A stretch of 64,000 nt of DNA from SYLG01 sp965226945 (GTDB lineage: Bacteria; Planctomycetota; Planctomycetia; Gemmatales; Gemmataceae). The stretch spans positions 1,364,001 through 1,428,000 of the forward strand of contig OZ245717.1 of NCBI GenBank assembly GCA_965226945.1. The letters are read 5' to 3'. The stretch's first letter is position 1. Each line of letters opens with the position of its first letter. The position numbers were made by a program, and so were the translations under genes. Of the stretch, positions 35,409 to 45,653 are shown one piece after another. Under the pieces are notes generated by a model. It searched no databases. It worked only from the letters and a program-made list of their open reading frames with translations, and had not been told where the DNA came from.

Positions 35409-38282
35409 TCATTTGCCGGCGGGCAAGGCCGGGATGGTCAAGGGTACGACCGAGGGAGCGGCGGCATTGTCGACTCCCGAGGTCAGGCGGATTGATTGGG
35501 CCGAAGGCGGATTATAAGGAGCCGCAAGGCTCCTCTCCACTCCGTCGGTGGCGGGTACCAGTCCCTGGGGCAGCCGTGCCACTGGGGAGCCTCGGCCCGT
35601 CTCAGGGACGCTTCGGCCAACCTGCTGAATCTCCGACTCGATCATGACGCTGGGAGCGATCGACCTGCCCCCAGGAGAAGGCATCGTGCCTTCCGCCATG
35701 CCAATGTTTTCGGTTCCCCATTTGGCGGCGCCCATGATGTTGGGGGCCGTGTTCGCGCCGCTCGTTCCGGAGCGAGGCGCGGGCAACGACTGTCCAGGCA
35801 TCGGGTTGACCGGGTTGCCGGCGGGCAGCGGCTGGCGGCCAGGAGCGCCCATGTTGTTCAAGTTGGGGCGGATCGCTTGCGAAGACGGACGGCTGGAGGG
35901 AATTCCCATCGAGTTGTCCAGGCTGCCATCTTCGTTGGGGGTTCCCACCGGCAGGCGGTTGGGAGCCATTGCGGGAGCGGTTGCCGAGCCGGGTTGGTTC
36001 GGCAGGCGCGGATTGGTGAACCGTTCGCGGGGATCTTCACCGGGATGCAGGCGGTTGTCATAGTTGGGGCTGGTGAACGGCGAGGTGCTGATGTCGGGAC
36101 CGGAGGGCGCATTGCGCGGTCCGACTCCCGGAAGTCCGGGGCGAGCGCCCGGGTTCAGGTTGCGGCCGGGAACTCCCGGAGCAGGCAAAGCGTTGTCTTC
36201 GAGCATCGGGTTTTCGGAGATGCTGGGCGCGTTTTCCAAGAGCGCCGGCAGCGAAGGAGAAGGAGCCAGTCCTGGCCGCTCGGCGGGCTGAGAAGGCAGG
36301 CCGGGCAAGCCAACCTGGCCCTGCTCGGGGTTGAACGATTCGTGAGGAATCGTCGTGCTGCGTTCCCTCAAGAGCAGCGCGTTAGTCCGTTCGCGTTGAT
36401 GTTCGACCGCGCGAACCTGGGCCACCTGAGGCAGGGCGCCTTCAGCCAGGTGAACGTTATTGTGCTTGAGCACGGTACCCTTCTGGTATTCGAAGGCGGT
36501 CAAGGCGTTGTTGTAGGCAACGATCGCCTGGTATTCGTTGGCCAGGGCATCGGCCCAGAAGCGCTGCGCTTCCAACAGGATGTCGATCGTATCGCGGTTG
36601 CGGCCGGCACCGGCGCTCTTACCGGCGATGAACTCCTGGAAGCGGATGCGGATCTGTTCGCCGAACGCCTCGCGCTGGGCGCGCTGAACCTTGATCTGCT
36701 CGTAGGCCGTGAAGATCCGGCGATAAGACGATGCCAGGGTTCGGCTGACTTTCAGTTCTTGATCGTGGAGCACTTCATAAGCGCGGGCCAGGCCCAGTTT
36801 CGAGGCGCGCACCAGGGCGTTGGCGGTGCGGAAGCCGATCGGTACCGTCAAGCGCAGGCCGACTTGCCAGTTGTTGTAGTGGTTGCTCGCCAGTTGACGG
36901 AAGGCGTTCTGATCGAGCTGATCGAGGCCAGGACCGGTCAGGTTGTTACCGATCGAGTTGACGTCGTAGGTCGAGAAGAAACGCAGGTCGGGCATCAGGT
37001 AGTTGCGAGCGGTGATCAATTCCATCTGGCGGATCTTGATTTCCATGCGGGCCAGGTACAGTTCCGGGCGCAGCGACAGGGTTTCTTCCATCGCCAGGTC
37101 CCAGTTCGGCTCGAAGCGGGCCAGGGTCGGGGTGTCGACCGGAATGAGGCGGGTTCCGTCTTCGGCCGGCATGCCCAGGATGTTGCGCACCTGGCGTTCT
37201 TTTTCCAGCACATCGTCGAGGGCCGCGAGGCGTTGACCGCGGAAGAGTTCGTATTGGCCGCGAGTCTGGGCCAAATCGGCGGGCGTGATCACGCCGGCTT
37301 CGAGGCGAGCCTTGCTGATCTTCCAGGCTTCGAAGCCCTGACGCAAAGCTTGCTCACGAGCATAAAGGGTCCAGTAGGCGCCGTACAGGTTCCAGTAGGC
37401 GGTTTCGGTATTGAGGATCAGGTTGGCGATCAACCGCTCGAATTCCGCGCGCTGTTGATCGAAGCGGGTCCGGGTCACGAGGATACCTTCGTTCGCGCGG
37501 ATACCGTCGGCAGGCAGAACCGCCTGGAGCACGCCTGGGTTGAGCACCGAGCCCGGATGGGAGTTGCGCAACTGGTTGATTTCCACGCCGTAGCCTTGAA
37601 GCAGCGGCTGTTCGAAGCCGAACTGCAAGGCGGGCTGGTAGGCCGGATTGAAGCGCGCGGGCAAGTTCGTCAGCGTGTAGTCGGTCTTGAAGGTGATGCC
37701 CGCCACACCACCTGTGGGCAACGGCTTCAAGATCGTCGAGTTGAAGTTCGTGACCTGCTGATTGATGAAGTTGATGTTTTGTTGCGACGACGACTGGAAC
37801 GTATCGAGCGTGGTACCGATCGGGCGGTCCTGCTGATTCCAGGCCATGCTCGTTTGCCACACGGCGTCGAACTTGGAGAGCGCCAGTTCGGTGACGTTGG
37901 CCGTGATGGCCGGCGCCAGTGAAAGCACCCGAATGTTATCGCTACCTTCCACCACCGTACCACCGAACGAAACCAGCGTATCGAACGCGATACCGGCATT
38001 GCCCGGCGTTTGCGATCCGATGTTACCCTGTTCCAGGGCAATCGCCATCGCTTCGGCCAGCGAGATGAAGCGGGGTTTGCGCTCCGGATCGAGCACGGTC
38101 GTCGGCTTCCCGACCGGTTCGGTCACCGGCAAGGCGGACGCCCGCGGATCGGTTTCCATCTGGACGGGATAGAGATTCTGATAATGACTGAAGTCAGCTT
38201 CGGTCATGAAGTAGTTTTGCTTGCACCCGCCGATTGAGACGAGCAACAAGGCAACGCTACCAGCCTTGCGCATCCACTTCAT
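35409..38282 (-). CDS. TolC-family outer-membrane lipoprotein with Pro-rich tail
   Basis: 957 residues from ATG 38282. Lipoprotein signal MKWMRKAGSVALLL with lipobox SIGGC (Cys20). Residues about 60-640 are an outer-membrane efflux protein core: paired helical repeats such as ETAYWNLYGAYWTLYAREQAL and VSRTLASSYRRIFTAYEQIK. The last roughly 300 residues are low-complexity Pro/Gly/Asn/Ser-rich with no fold. The frame continues upstream to 38396 without support. It is divergent from a second TolC-like gene. The tail is unusual for TolC and may reach across the periplasm or bind wall material. Confidence 0.85.
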   Translation of the reverse strand: MKWMRKAGSVALLLVSIGGCKQNYFMTEADFSHYQNLYPVQMETDPRASALPVTEPVGKPTTVLDPERKPRFISLAEAMAIALEQGNIGSQTPGNAGIAFDTLVSFGGTVVEGSDNIRVLSLAPAITANVTELALSKFDAVWQTSMAWNQQDRPIGTTLDTFQSSSQQNINFINQQVTNFNSTILKPLPTGGVAGITFKTDYTLTNLPARFNPAYQPALQFGFEQPLLQGYGVEINQLRNSHPGSVLNPGVLQAVLPADGIRANEGILVTRTRFDQQRAEFERLIANLILNTETAYWNLYGAYWTLYAREQALRQGFEAWKISKARLEAGVITPADLAQTRGQYELFRGQRLAALDDVLEKERQVRNILGMPAEDGTRLIPVDTPTLARFEPNWDLAMEETLSLRPELYLARMEIKIRQMELITARNYLMPDLRFFSTYDVNSIGNNLTGPGLDQLDQNAFRQLASNHYNNWQVGLRLTVPIGFRTANALVRASKLGLARAYEVLHDQELKVSRTLASSYRRIFTAYEQIKVQRAQREAFGEQIRIRFQEFIAGKSAGAGRNRDTIDILLEAQRFWADALANEYQAIVAYNNALTAFEYQKGTVLKHNNVHLAEGALPQVAQVRAVEHQRERTNALLLRERSTTIPHESFNPEQGQVGLPGLPSQPAERPGLAPSPSLPALLENAPSISENPMLEDNALPAPGVPGRNLNPGARPGLPGVGPRNAPSGPDISTSPFTSPNYDNRLHPGEDPRERFTNPRLPNQPGSATAPAMAPNRLPVGTPNEDGSLDNSMGIPSSRPSSQAIRPNLNNMGAPGRQPLPAGNPVNPMPGQSLPAPRSGTSGANTAPNIMGAAKWGTENIGMAEGTMPSPGGRSIAPSVMIESEIQQVGRSVPETGRGSPVARLPQGLVPATDGVERSLAAPYNPPSAQSIRLTSGVDNAAAPSVVPLTIPALPAGK

Positions 38283-38763
38283 CGCAAACACCCCATTTCG
38301 AGGCACCACTCCGGCTTTCATCACCGGTTTGGTCCGGACCTGATTGCCCACCCGGCAAGGCGGGGAACCGCGGCGGATCCATAAGATCTCCGCCAAATTG
38401 GTATCGACCGTGCGGAATGTTAGGATGAGGAAACTTGTAGGGATTATGCCTGATTTTGGGGTTATGCCGCTTCAAAACAGGAAACATGGGAACAATAGAC
38501 CGCCTTAGTTACCCCTTTCGGGCACCGTCACAGTTCGCGAATTCTTAATGAATTACCCAGCTTTTCTATTTTTACCGTGCTCATTCTTCACACTTTGGTA
38601 ACAAAGCAGGGCTCCGCGACCTCGTTTGGGCCCATGGGAGCTATGGGAAGAATGGGAAGAATGATTGCGATAACCGGGTCATGCCGACTCAGACAGTCCC
38701 TCCGGTTCTAAGGCTGGCGCCTCGCAGTGGGGTTGGGAGGAGCCGCCAATCGATAAGAGGAGC
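38283..38763. other. Divergent intergenic region between two TolC-like genes
   Basis: About 480 bases that must carry promoters for both divergent TolC genes. I find no convincing -10/-35 pair. A short tandem ATGGGAAGA repeat sits at about 38643-38660. No coding frame of interest. Confidence 0.4.
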
Positions 38764-40677
38764 ATGAAACGGCACATACTCCGATCCCGGATCGCCTCCG
38801 GAATGTCCTTTCGAAGCCCCTGGACGCCCCTTGCCGGCCTGGCGCTGGCGTTAGGATCCGCCTCAGGCCTGCCAGCCCAGGAACGCCTGGGGCCGCCGCG
38901 AACCGATCCGCCGCTTCCCATGGGTACTCTGCCCTCGAACCTGCCGCAGACGATCCCCGATCTTGATGCCCGGCCTGGATTCGAGCCGCTCCTTGGCCCC
39001 AGAGAGGCGAACATCAAGCCGCCTGTGCAGCTTCCGGAGACGAAGCCCAAGGAGGGGGAAGTCCCCCTGGCGATCAACCTTCCCTCCGCCCTGATGCTTT
39101 CCGACGCCAGGCCCCTGATCATCGATGCGGCCAAGGCCGCCGAAGGGATCGCCGCCGCCCAGCTGGAAAAAGCCAATGTCCTCTGGTTTCCGAATATTTA
39201 TGCCGGCATCGATTACTTCTATCACACCGGGCAATACCCAAGCCCCTCCACGGGCACGGCGGTTTACAACAGCCGCAACTCGATCACGATTGGCCCCGGC
39301 GTTTCGGCGGTTTTCGCCACGACCGACGCCATTTTCGAACCGCTGGCAGCCCGGCAAATGTTGCGTGCTCGCGGCTTTGGAGTGCAGGCGGCCAAGAACG
39401 ATGCCTTGATGGAAGTCGCCATCGCCTACTTCAACGTGCAACAACATCGCGGCCGCCTCGCGGGGGCGCTGGACACCGTCGCCAAGGCCAGGGAATTGAC
39501 CCGCCGCGCGGAAATTCTGGGCAAAGACCTCGCGGCGCCAGTCGAAGGCGACCGGGCCCGAACCCTGCAAGCCGATCTGGAACAGATCGCCGTGCGCGCT
39601 CGCGAAGACTGGCAGGTTGCCAGCGCCGACCTGGCTCGCGTTCTACGCCTCAATCCGATGGCCGCAATCACCCCGGTGGAACCGCCGCATCTGGCCATGC
39701 TTTTGATCGCTCCCAGTCATGAAGTCGATCAACTGGTTCCGCTGGGACTGACCAATCGTCCCGAACTCGGTTCGGCCCAGGCGGTCGTCCAGGCGACCCT
39801 GGCCCGCTTGAAGCAAGAGAAGATGCGCCCCCTCATCCCGAGTTTAGTCCTCCAGGGAAATAGCGGCGCGAACGGCAACGGCGCACCGTTGTTCGGCGCC
39901 GCCTCGGCGGCGGGCCCTTCCAGCATGGAATGGTCCAACCGCTTCGACATCAACGCCGCGGCGATCTGGGAATTGAAAAACTTCGGATTTGGCAACCGGG
40001 CCCTGGTGCGAGAACGAGAAGCTCAAAGGCAATACGCGCTGGTCGAGCTCTTTCAGACCCAGGACAAAGTGGCTGCCGAGGTCGTCCAGGCCCATGCCCA
40101 GCTTCGCAACGCCGCCGCCCGTGTTTCCATCATGGATACGGGCCTGAAAAAAGCGATCATCAACTTCGAAGGCAACATGAAAGGCATGTCCGAAACGACC
40201 CGCTTCGGCGACGTGCTCGTCCTGGTCAACCGCCCCCAGGAAGTCGTCGCCGCCTTGCAGCAGCTCGATACCGCTTACCGGACCTACTTCGAATCGGTGC
40301 AGGATTACAACCGGGCTCAGTTCCGCCTCTTCCGCGCCGTCGGCTATCCGGCCGAGGTGCTTGCCTGTCAGAAGGTTGCCGGCGAACTACTCCCCATCGA
40401 TGCGACCCGGCCGTTCGACCTTCCCCCCGTCACCGGCATCCCCTGCGCCGAAGCCTCCTGCGCCCCGCTTCGAGCAGCCCCCATCGCGGGCGAGTCTTCT
40501 GCCGACAAATCGGGCACCGAGTTGCCCAAAACATTACCCGCCCCCAAGGCCGATTCGTTCCCGGCGCCGGTTGCACCCAAACCGGCGAGCGGCCAACCTA
40601 CGACATTCCCCACGGAACGCGCTCGCCCGATGGAAAAACCAGCCGTGAAGCCGTTCGATCGAGAGAATGATATTTGA
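38764..40677 (+). CDS. TolC-family outer-membrane efflux protein
   Basis: 637 residues. Start ATG 38764 has AGAGGAG directly upstream. The N-terminus (WTPLAGLALALGSASGLPAQ) is a signal sequence. The core (about 100-540) has two TolC-type repeats: ALMEVAIAYFNVQQHRGRLA in the first half and VAAEVVQAHAQLRNAAARV in the second. The final 100 residues are Pro/Ala-rich (EASCAPLRAAPIAGES and on), a shorter version of the tail in the divergent gene. Probably the outer-membrane channel for the adjacent RND pump. Confidence 0.85.
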   Translation: MKRHILRSRIASGMSFRSPWTPLAGLALALGSASGLPAQERLGPPRTDPPLPMGTLPSNLPQTIPDLDARPGFEPLLGPREANIKPPVQLPETKPKEGEVPLAINLPSALMLSDARPLIIDAAKAAEGIAAAQLEKANVLWFPNIYAGIDYFYHTGQYPSPSTGTAVYNSRNSITIGPGVSAVFATTDAIFEPLAARQMLRARGFGVQAAKNDALMEVAIAYFNVQQHRGRLAGALDTVAKARELTRRAEILGKDLAAPVEGDRARTLQADLEQIAVRAREDWQVASADLARVLRLNPMAAITPVEPPHLAMLLIAPSHEVDQLVPLGLTNRPELGSAQAVVQATLARLKQEKMRPLIPSLVLQGNSGANGNGAPLFGAASAAGPSSMEWSNRFDINAAAIWELKNFGFGNRALVREREAQRQYALVELFQTQDKVAAEVVQAHAQLRNAAARVSIMDTGLKKAIINFEGNMKGMSETTRFGDVLVLVNRPQEVVAALQQLDTAYRTYFESVQDYNRAQFRLFRAVGYPAEVLACQKVAGELLPIDATRPFDLPPVTGIPCAEASCAPLRAAPIAGESSADKSGTELPKTLPAPKADSFPAPVAPKPASGQPTTFPTERARPMEKPAVKPFDRENDI

Positions 40678-40806
40678 TGTCGGCAAAGCCGGGACGGCGG
40701 ACGAACGATGGACCGTCCGCGCGCCGCTTTACCCTCCGTCGCCGGCAACTCTCTCTCTTTCTCTCTCTGCTAAGTACCTTCGCCGGCCGATGCGACTCTC
40801 ATAAAT

Positions 40807-40828
40807 AAGCCGGTCCCAAGACCGGCTT
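40807..40828. terminator. Bidirectional terminator between TolC and RND adaptor genes
   Basis: Perfect 9-base arms AAGCCGGTC (40807-40815) and GACCGGCTT (40820-40828) with a four-base loop, flanked by A/T-rich runs (ATAAAT on the left, CTTTACTT on the right). It lies two bases from the stop of the minus-strand adaptor gene and 130 bases after the TolC stop. Confidence 0.75.
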
Positions 40829-40830
40829 CT

Positions 40831-42207
40831 TTACTTGCTACTCTTCGCGTTATCGACGACCTTGACGACCACGCCATCGGTCAACTCGCTCATATCGCCC
40901 TGGAGGAACGGGTCGGGGCCTTCGATCGGCTTCGACTGGCCATTTTCCTCCCGGCCGACAATCTCTTGATATTCGCCATCGGACACACCCAGGCGCAGCA
41001 CCGTCTCCACCGCCTTGCCATCGCGCAGCAGGTAGCCGACCTGGTTTTCTCCCCGTTTGGCGATGCAGGTCGCCGGCAACACCAAGACCCCCGGCCGTTT
41101 GATTTTCACATAGCCGTAGGCGTACATCCCCGGCAGCAATCTCGCCCCTTCGTTGGGCAGATCGATTTCCGCCCTCAAGGTGCGCGTCCTGACGTTGAGC
41201 GCCCACGAGGTGCGCGTGACGCTCGCTGGAATTTTCAAATCCTGAAACGCCTGAACCCGGACCTCCGCTTCCGTCCCCTTTTGCACGAAATTGGCATCCA
41301 TTTCGGGGATGTCGACAAAAATGCGTACGATGTCGGTGCGCGCAATCACATACACGGGCGAGCCCTTGCTGCTCGATTGGTCCGGCGACATGCTCGAGGC
41401 CGTCTGATCGCCCGTTGTCCCTTGCACGAAGTCGCCGGTGTTGGCGTTACGCACCACAACAATCCCCTCGTAAGGAGAATTGAGCTTGAGGTAAGAGACG
41501 AGCGCCGCCAGCCGTTTTTCCGCAGCCATCGAAACGACGACGCGAGCCTGAGCCGCCTGAACATCGACTTGCGCCTTGGCGAGGGCCGCCGCCTGCGCCA
41601 CCCGTTCGGCGTCGGCCACGAGCACCGCCGAGCGCGCGGCATCGCGCGAAGCTTCGTTCGATTTCAATTGCCGTATCGATTCGTCCTGCACCTGCTTGTC
41701 GACGACTCTCTGCTCCACGAGCGCGGCAAGACGCGTCGTTTCCGATTTCCAGCGATCGACTTCCGCCTGGAAGCGCCCCACATCGGACTGGGCCTGTTGC
41801 ACCTTCGCGATGGCCGCCTTCCACTGGCCATCGGCAACGTCAACCATCTTGCGCGCCTGGGCCACCAGAATCTCGTCAAGCGACACCGTCGCCTGCTTGA
41901 GCTTGTGTTCCTCGATCAGTTCCGGGACATAGATGCTGGCCAAAAGCTGGTTCTTGGTCACCTTGTCGCCAATATCGACCTTCCACTGTTCGATGAATCC
42001 GGTGATCTTGGCGAAGATCGACGATTGCTCGTACGCCTCGACAAATCCCGGCTGGCCCACCACCCGGACAATGTTTCGTTTTTCCGGGCGGACGGTGCGC
42101 ACTTCCGGCTGCCTGGGAGCGGGAGTCGCCGAATCCCCCTTGGTGCCGCCACAGCCTTGAAGCAGCGAGGATCCGAGGATCAGGCCGCCTGCGATGAACC
42201 GGTTCAT
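40831..42207 (-). CDS. RND efflux periplasmic adaptor lipoprotein
   Basis: 458 residues. Lipoprotein signal with lipobox LLQGC (Cys19). Order: barrel strand, first lipoyl half (AKITGFIEQWKVDIGDKVTKNQ), long helical hairpin (about 100-235), second lipoyl half (LNSPYEGIVVVRNANTGDFV), beta-barrel, then membrane-proximal domain (LVLPATCIAKRGENQVGYLL). This is the AcrA-like partner of the pump encoded next to it; start and pump stop overlap as ATGA. Gene order pump then adaptor. The helix hairpin is long enough for a TolC-type contact. Confidence 0.9.
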   Translation of the reverse strand: MNRFIAGGLILGSSLLQGCGGTKGDSATPAPRQPEVRTVRPEKRNIVRVVGQPGFVEAYEQSSIFAKITGFIEQWKVDIGDKVTKNQLLASIYVPELIEEHKLKQATVSLDEILVAQARKMVDVADGQWKAAIAKVQQAQSDVGRFQAEVDRWKSETTRLAALVEQRVVDKQVQDESIRQLKSNEASRDAARSAVLVADAERVAQAAALAKAQVDVQAAQARVVVSMAAEKRLAALVSYLKLNSPYEGIVVVRNANTGDFVQGTTGDQTASSMSPDQSSSKGSPVYVIARTDIVRIFVDIPEMDANFVQKGTEAEVRVQAFQDLKIPASVTRTSWALNVRTRTLRAEIDLPNEGARLLPGMYAYGYVKIKRPGVLVLPATCIAKRGENQVGYLLRDGKAVETVLRLGVSDGEYQEIVGREENGQSKPIEGPDPFLQGDMSELTDGVVVKVVDNAKSSK

Positions 42208-45200
42208 ACGGGGTGATCTCCCTTGGGTTGGTGGGTGCGTGGCTCTGGAGGCGGTTCGGGTTGGGTTTGGGGAGCGGGTAGTTTTCTTAATTGGCTCGAA
42301 TGCACGTCGGGCAGCTTTTTCGGTGCACCGTCGCCGTAAGCAAAGTCGGCTTTGCTCGGGAAATCATCCGGCCCTTCCGTGGGATTGAGATTGGGGCCGG
42401 CCTCTTCGTTGTCCATCGACAACTCTTCGTCCGTACCGTCGAAACTCGGACTTTCCGGATCGTCGGGATCGACCGAAACCTTGCCCGGCTTACGGTTGCC
42501 AAGAATCATCGTGAACACCGAGGGCAACACGAGCAAGGTCGAAAGAGTCGACATGACGAGGCCGCCAATGACCGCGCGGCCCAGGGGCGCCTGCATTTGC
42601 GACCCTTCTTCCAGCGCCAAGGCCATGGGCAACATGCCGGTCGTCATGGCGCAGGCGGTCATGATGATCGGCCGCAACCGCTCCCCTGCCCCCTTCACCG
42701 CGGCCTCGGATACCGACAGCCCCTCGCGCCAGCGGTCGTTCATGTAGGTGACCATCATCACCGAGTTGGACACCGAGACCCCGATGCACATGATCGAGCC
42801 CATGAACGATTCGATGTTCAAGGTTGTCCTGGTCGCAACCAGCGCCGTGACCACCCCAAGGATGACGCCGGGCACCGCGGAGATCGAGGCGATCGCCAAT
42901 CGCGGCGACTGGAAATAACCGGTAAGCATGACCAGGATCACCACGACGGCGATCCCAAGTCCCTGGCCCAGCGAGCGGAACATATCGTTCATCGTGCCGG
43001 TCTGGCCGCGTGTGGAAATACTCACCCCGGTGGGCAACTCGCCGGCGCGCTGGATCGCTTTCATCACCTTGCCCGATGCGGTGCCCAGGTCGGTTCCCTC
43101 GACGTTGGCGGTAATGCTCACGGCGCGCTGCGACGAGACGCGGTCGATCTGACCGGGAATCGAGCCATCACGCACGGTGGCCACGTCGCGCACCATCAGG
43201 TTGATCCGGTTGGTGATCTGTTCCAGAGGCAGCGTTTCCACCTGACTGGACGAGGTCATCCGTTCGGGCGGAACGAGCACTTCCACCTGGTAGTCGAAGC
43301 CGGTGTTGACATCCTGCCAGAAGTTCAAGGCGATGTAGCGGCTCGAGTTGGTGCCCACGAGCACCGAGTCGCCCACCTTCTGAATGTCGACGCCGCTCAG
43401 GCCCGATTTCTCCCGGTCGATGTTGACATCGACCGTGGGGTATTCGAGCGCCTGGTGGAATTGCACATCGCGCAGGCAGTCGACTTGCGCCATTTCGGCT
43501 TTGACGCGCGTGGCATGGGCGCGGACCTTGTTGAGATCGGGCCCGGTAACGAGCACTTCCAGGGGCGTCGACGAACCGAAGCTCATCACGTTGGAAATCA
43601 TATCGCCCGGTTCGAAACCGAAGGTGACCTGGGTCGATCGACGGTCGGCCTCTTCCTTGGAAACGCCGTAAGTGGCCATGACCCCAGCCAACCAGGGGGG
43701 GATTTGCTTGGGCAGTTCCTGCCTGAGCGTTTCGCGAAACTCCGCGAGCTTCACTCCGCTGCCTTCGCGCAAGGCGACGCGAAGCATGCCGTCGTCGGGC
43801 CCGCGCATCAAAAGCAGCACGTTATTAAGACCAAAGGGCGGCGCAATCTGCCCGGCATAACCAATGCTGATTTCGATTTTGCCTTCGCCGGCTTTGTCCT
43901 CGATGATCTGCAGGATCTTCTGCCCCATCATCCGGGTGATTTCATAGTTGGTGCCGGGAGGCGGCCGGTAACGCAGCACAAACTGGCCCGAATCGATCTG
44001 GGGAAACAGTTCGGTGCCAAGCCATGGCCCCAAAAGCACAAGCCCCGCCGCGACTGCCGCCAGATACCCGGGCACGACGATCCAGCGCATCCAGACCAAG
44101 CCGCCGACGAACCTGGCATAAAGCGCCTGAAAGCGATCGAACAGCGACTTTTTCTCTTCTTTGCCTTCGACATGATGGTGGGGTTTGAGGAACCAGACCG
44201 ACATCACCGGCACGAAGGTGGACGACAGCAAGTAAGAGCCGATCATGGCGAAGCCCACGCCCAGAGCCAGCGGCATGAACAACGAACGCAGCGGATCGTC
44301 CATGATGAAGGCGGGGATGAACACGGACAAGATGCAAAGCAGCGCGAGCAAACGGGCCACGGCGGTCAAGTCGTTTCCGCGCTTGACTGCCCGGGCGAGG
44401 GTGGTGTGCCCCTTCATTTCCGAGTGGATACTTTCGATCGTCACCGTACCCTCGTCAACGAGGATGCCGATGGCCAGCGCCAGACCGCCCAGCGACATGA
44501 TGTTGATGCTGTTGCCGGTGACATAAAGGCCAAAGAGCGACCCCATGAGCGCCAGCGGAATGTTGGCGACCACGATCAAGACACTGCGGATATCCCCCAG
44601 GAAGAGCAAAATCATCAAACCCGTCAAACCGGCGCCGATCACCGCTTCGGTGCCGACGCTCTTGATCGCCGTGACGACCGTGGGCGATTCATCGAACTGG
44701 AAACTGATATCCACATCCTCGGGCAGGATCTTGCGGAATTCAGGCATCGCCTTGTCGCGGATGTTGGCGACGACATCAAGGGTCGAGGCGGTGTCTTTCT
44801 TGATGATGGGCAAATACACCGATTTGCGCCCATCGACCAGGGCGTAGCCGTAATTCACGTCGGTCGAGTCGGCGATGCTCGCCACGTCGCGCACATAAAC
44901 GTTCAACCCCAACTTGAGGGGGATATTGCCCAGCTCCTGAATCTTGTCGACCATGGCGTTGGTCGGGACCATCGGCATCAGGTCGCGCACATAAAGGTTG
45001 CCGGCGGGGATCACCACGTTGCCGCGCATCAGCGCCTTCACAATGTCCTGCGGCGTGAGGTTGTAGGTGCGTAATTTGTCGGGGTTGGCCTTGACCAGAA
45101 TCGAGCGGGCGTTGGGACCGAAGGGAGGGGTGCCGATCGTTCCCGGCACATACTTTTGCACCAAAGGCCGGATGTAGTTTTGGGCATAGTCGCCCACGAG

Positions 45201-45653
45201 CCCAAGCGGTGTCGTCTTGCTCTTCATCACCAGATAGCCGACCGGCACGCTGCCGGCGTCCATCCGGATGATCAAGGGGGGTAAGGTGCCGATCGGCATG
45301 ACCGACATCGACCGGTTCGACATCGCCGTGACCTGGGCCATCGCCAGGCCCATGTCGGTACCGGGGAAAAACGAAAGTTTGACCAGCGCCACTTGTTGCA
45401 GCGAGGTCGAATCGACTCCGGAAACGCCGTCGACATACTGGAAAAACAGTTCAAACTGGTTGACAATAAGGCCCTCCATCTGGGAGGGGCTCATGCCGCC
45501 GTATTGCAAGTAGACATAGATGCGCGGGCTGTTCAGAGGGGGGAAAATGTCCACCCTCATCTTGGTCAAGGCCAGGGTGCCGCCGCCGATCAAGGCCACC
45601 ACCATCATCATCATGGTGATGGGGTTGCGCATGGCGAAAACTACGGGATTCAT
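42204..45653 (-). CDS. RND efflux pump inner-membrane transporter
   Basis: 1149 residues, about 100 longer than AcrB because of an acidic, Pro-rich C-terminal tail (after ILGNRKPGKVS). Twelve membrane helices and two large porter domains fit the family. In helix 4 the proton-relay pair of AcrB (Asp-Asp) appears as Asp-Glu in ILVDEGTVTIES; in helix 10 the AcrB lysine position is Ser (GVSVSNSVMMV). The C-terminal half has the RND block AVIGGLVMSTLSTLLVLP. ATG 45653 has AAGGGAA at good spacing; the upstream frame to 45707 is leader. Substrates unknown. Confidence 0.92.
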   Translation of the reverse strand: MNPVVFAMRNPITMMMMVVALIGGGTLALTKMRVDIFPPLNSPRIYVYLQYGGMSPSQMEGLIVNQFELFFQYVDGVSGVDSTSLQQVALVKLSFFPGTDMGLAMAQVTAMSNRSMSVMPIGTLPPLIIRMDAGSVPVGYLVMKSKTTPLGLVGDYAQNYIRPLVQKYVPGTIGTPPFGPNARSILVKANPDKLRTYNLTPQDIVKALMRGNVVIPAGNLYVRDLMPMVPTNAMVDKIQELGNIPLKLGLNVYVRDVASIADSTDVNYGYALVDGRKSVYLPIIKKDTASTLDVVANIRDKAMPEFRKILPEDVDISFQFDESPTVVTAIKSVGTEAVIGAGLTGLMILLFLGDIRSVLIVVANIPLALMGSLFGLYVTGNSINIMSLGGLALAIGILVDEGTVTIESIHSEMKGHTTLARAVKRGNDLTAVARLLALLCILSVFIPAFIMDDPLRSLFMPLALGVGFAMIGSYLLSSTFVPVMSVWFLKPHHHVEGKEEKKSLFDRFQALYARFVGGLVWMRWIVVPGYLAAVAAGLVLLGPWLGTELFPQIDSGQFVLRYRPPPGTNYEITRMMGQKILQIIEDKAGEGKIEISIGYAGQIAPPFGLNNVLLLMRGPDDGMLRVALREGSGVKLAEFRETLRQELPKQIPPWLAGVMATYGVSKEEADRRSTQVTFGFEPGDMISNVMSFGSSTPLEVLVTGPDLNKVRAHATRVKAEMAQVDCLRDVQFHQALEYPTVDVNIDREKSGLSGVDIQKVGDSVLVGTNSSRYIALNFWQDVNTGFDYQVEVLVPPERMTSSSQVETLPLEQITNRINLMVRDVATVRDGSIPGQIDRVSSQRAVSITANVEGTDLGTASGKVMKAIQRAGELPTGVSISTRGQTGTMNDMFRSLGQGLGIAVVVILVMLTGYFQSPRLAIASISAVPGVILGVVTALVATRTTLNIESFMGSIMCIGVSVSNSVMMVTYMNDRWREGLSVSEAAVKGAGERLRPIIMTACAMTTGMLPMALALEEGSQMQAPLGRAVIGGLVMSTLSTLLVLPSVFTMILGNRKPGKVSVDPDDPESPSFDGTDEELSMDNEEAGPNLNPTEGPDDFPSKADFAYGDGAPKKLPDVHSSQLRKLPAPQTQPEPPPEPRTHQPKGDHPV

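Noticed and set aside
35496..37922. An 808-codon open frame on the plus strand opposite the TolC lipoprotein gene
   Set aside because: It mirrors a well-supported TolC gene; the translation is Arg/Gly/Val-rich without motifs, as expected from antisense frames in GC-rich codon usage.
42291..45074. A 927-codon open frame opposite the RND pump
   Set aside because: His/Arg/Gln-rich shadow of the pump gene with no domain or ribosome site.
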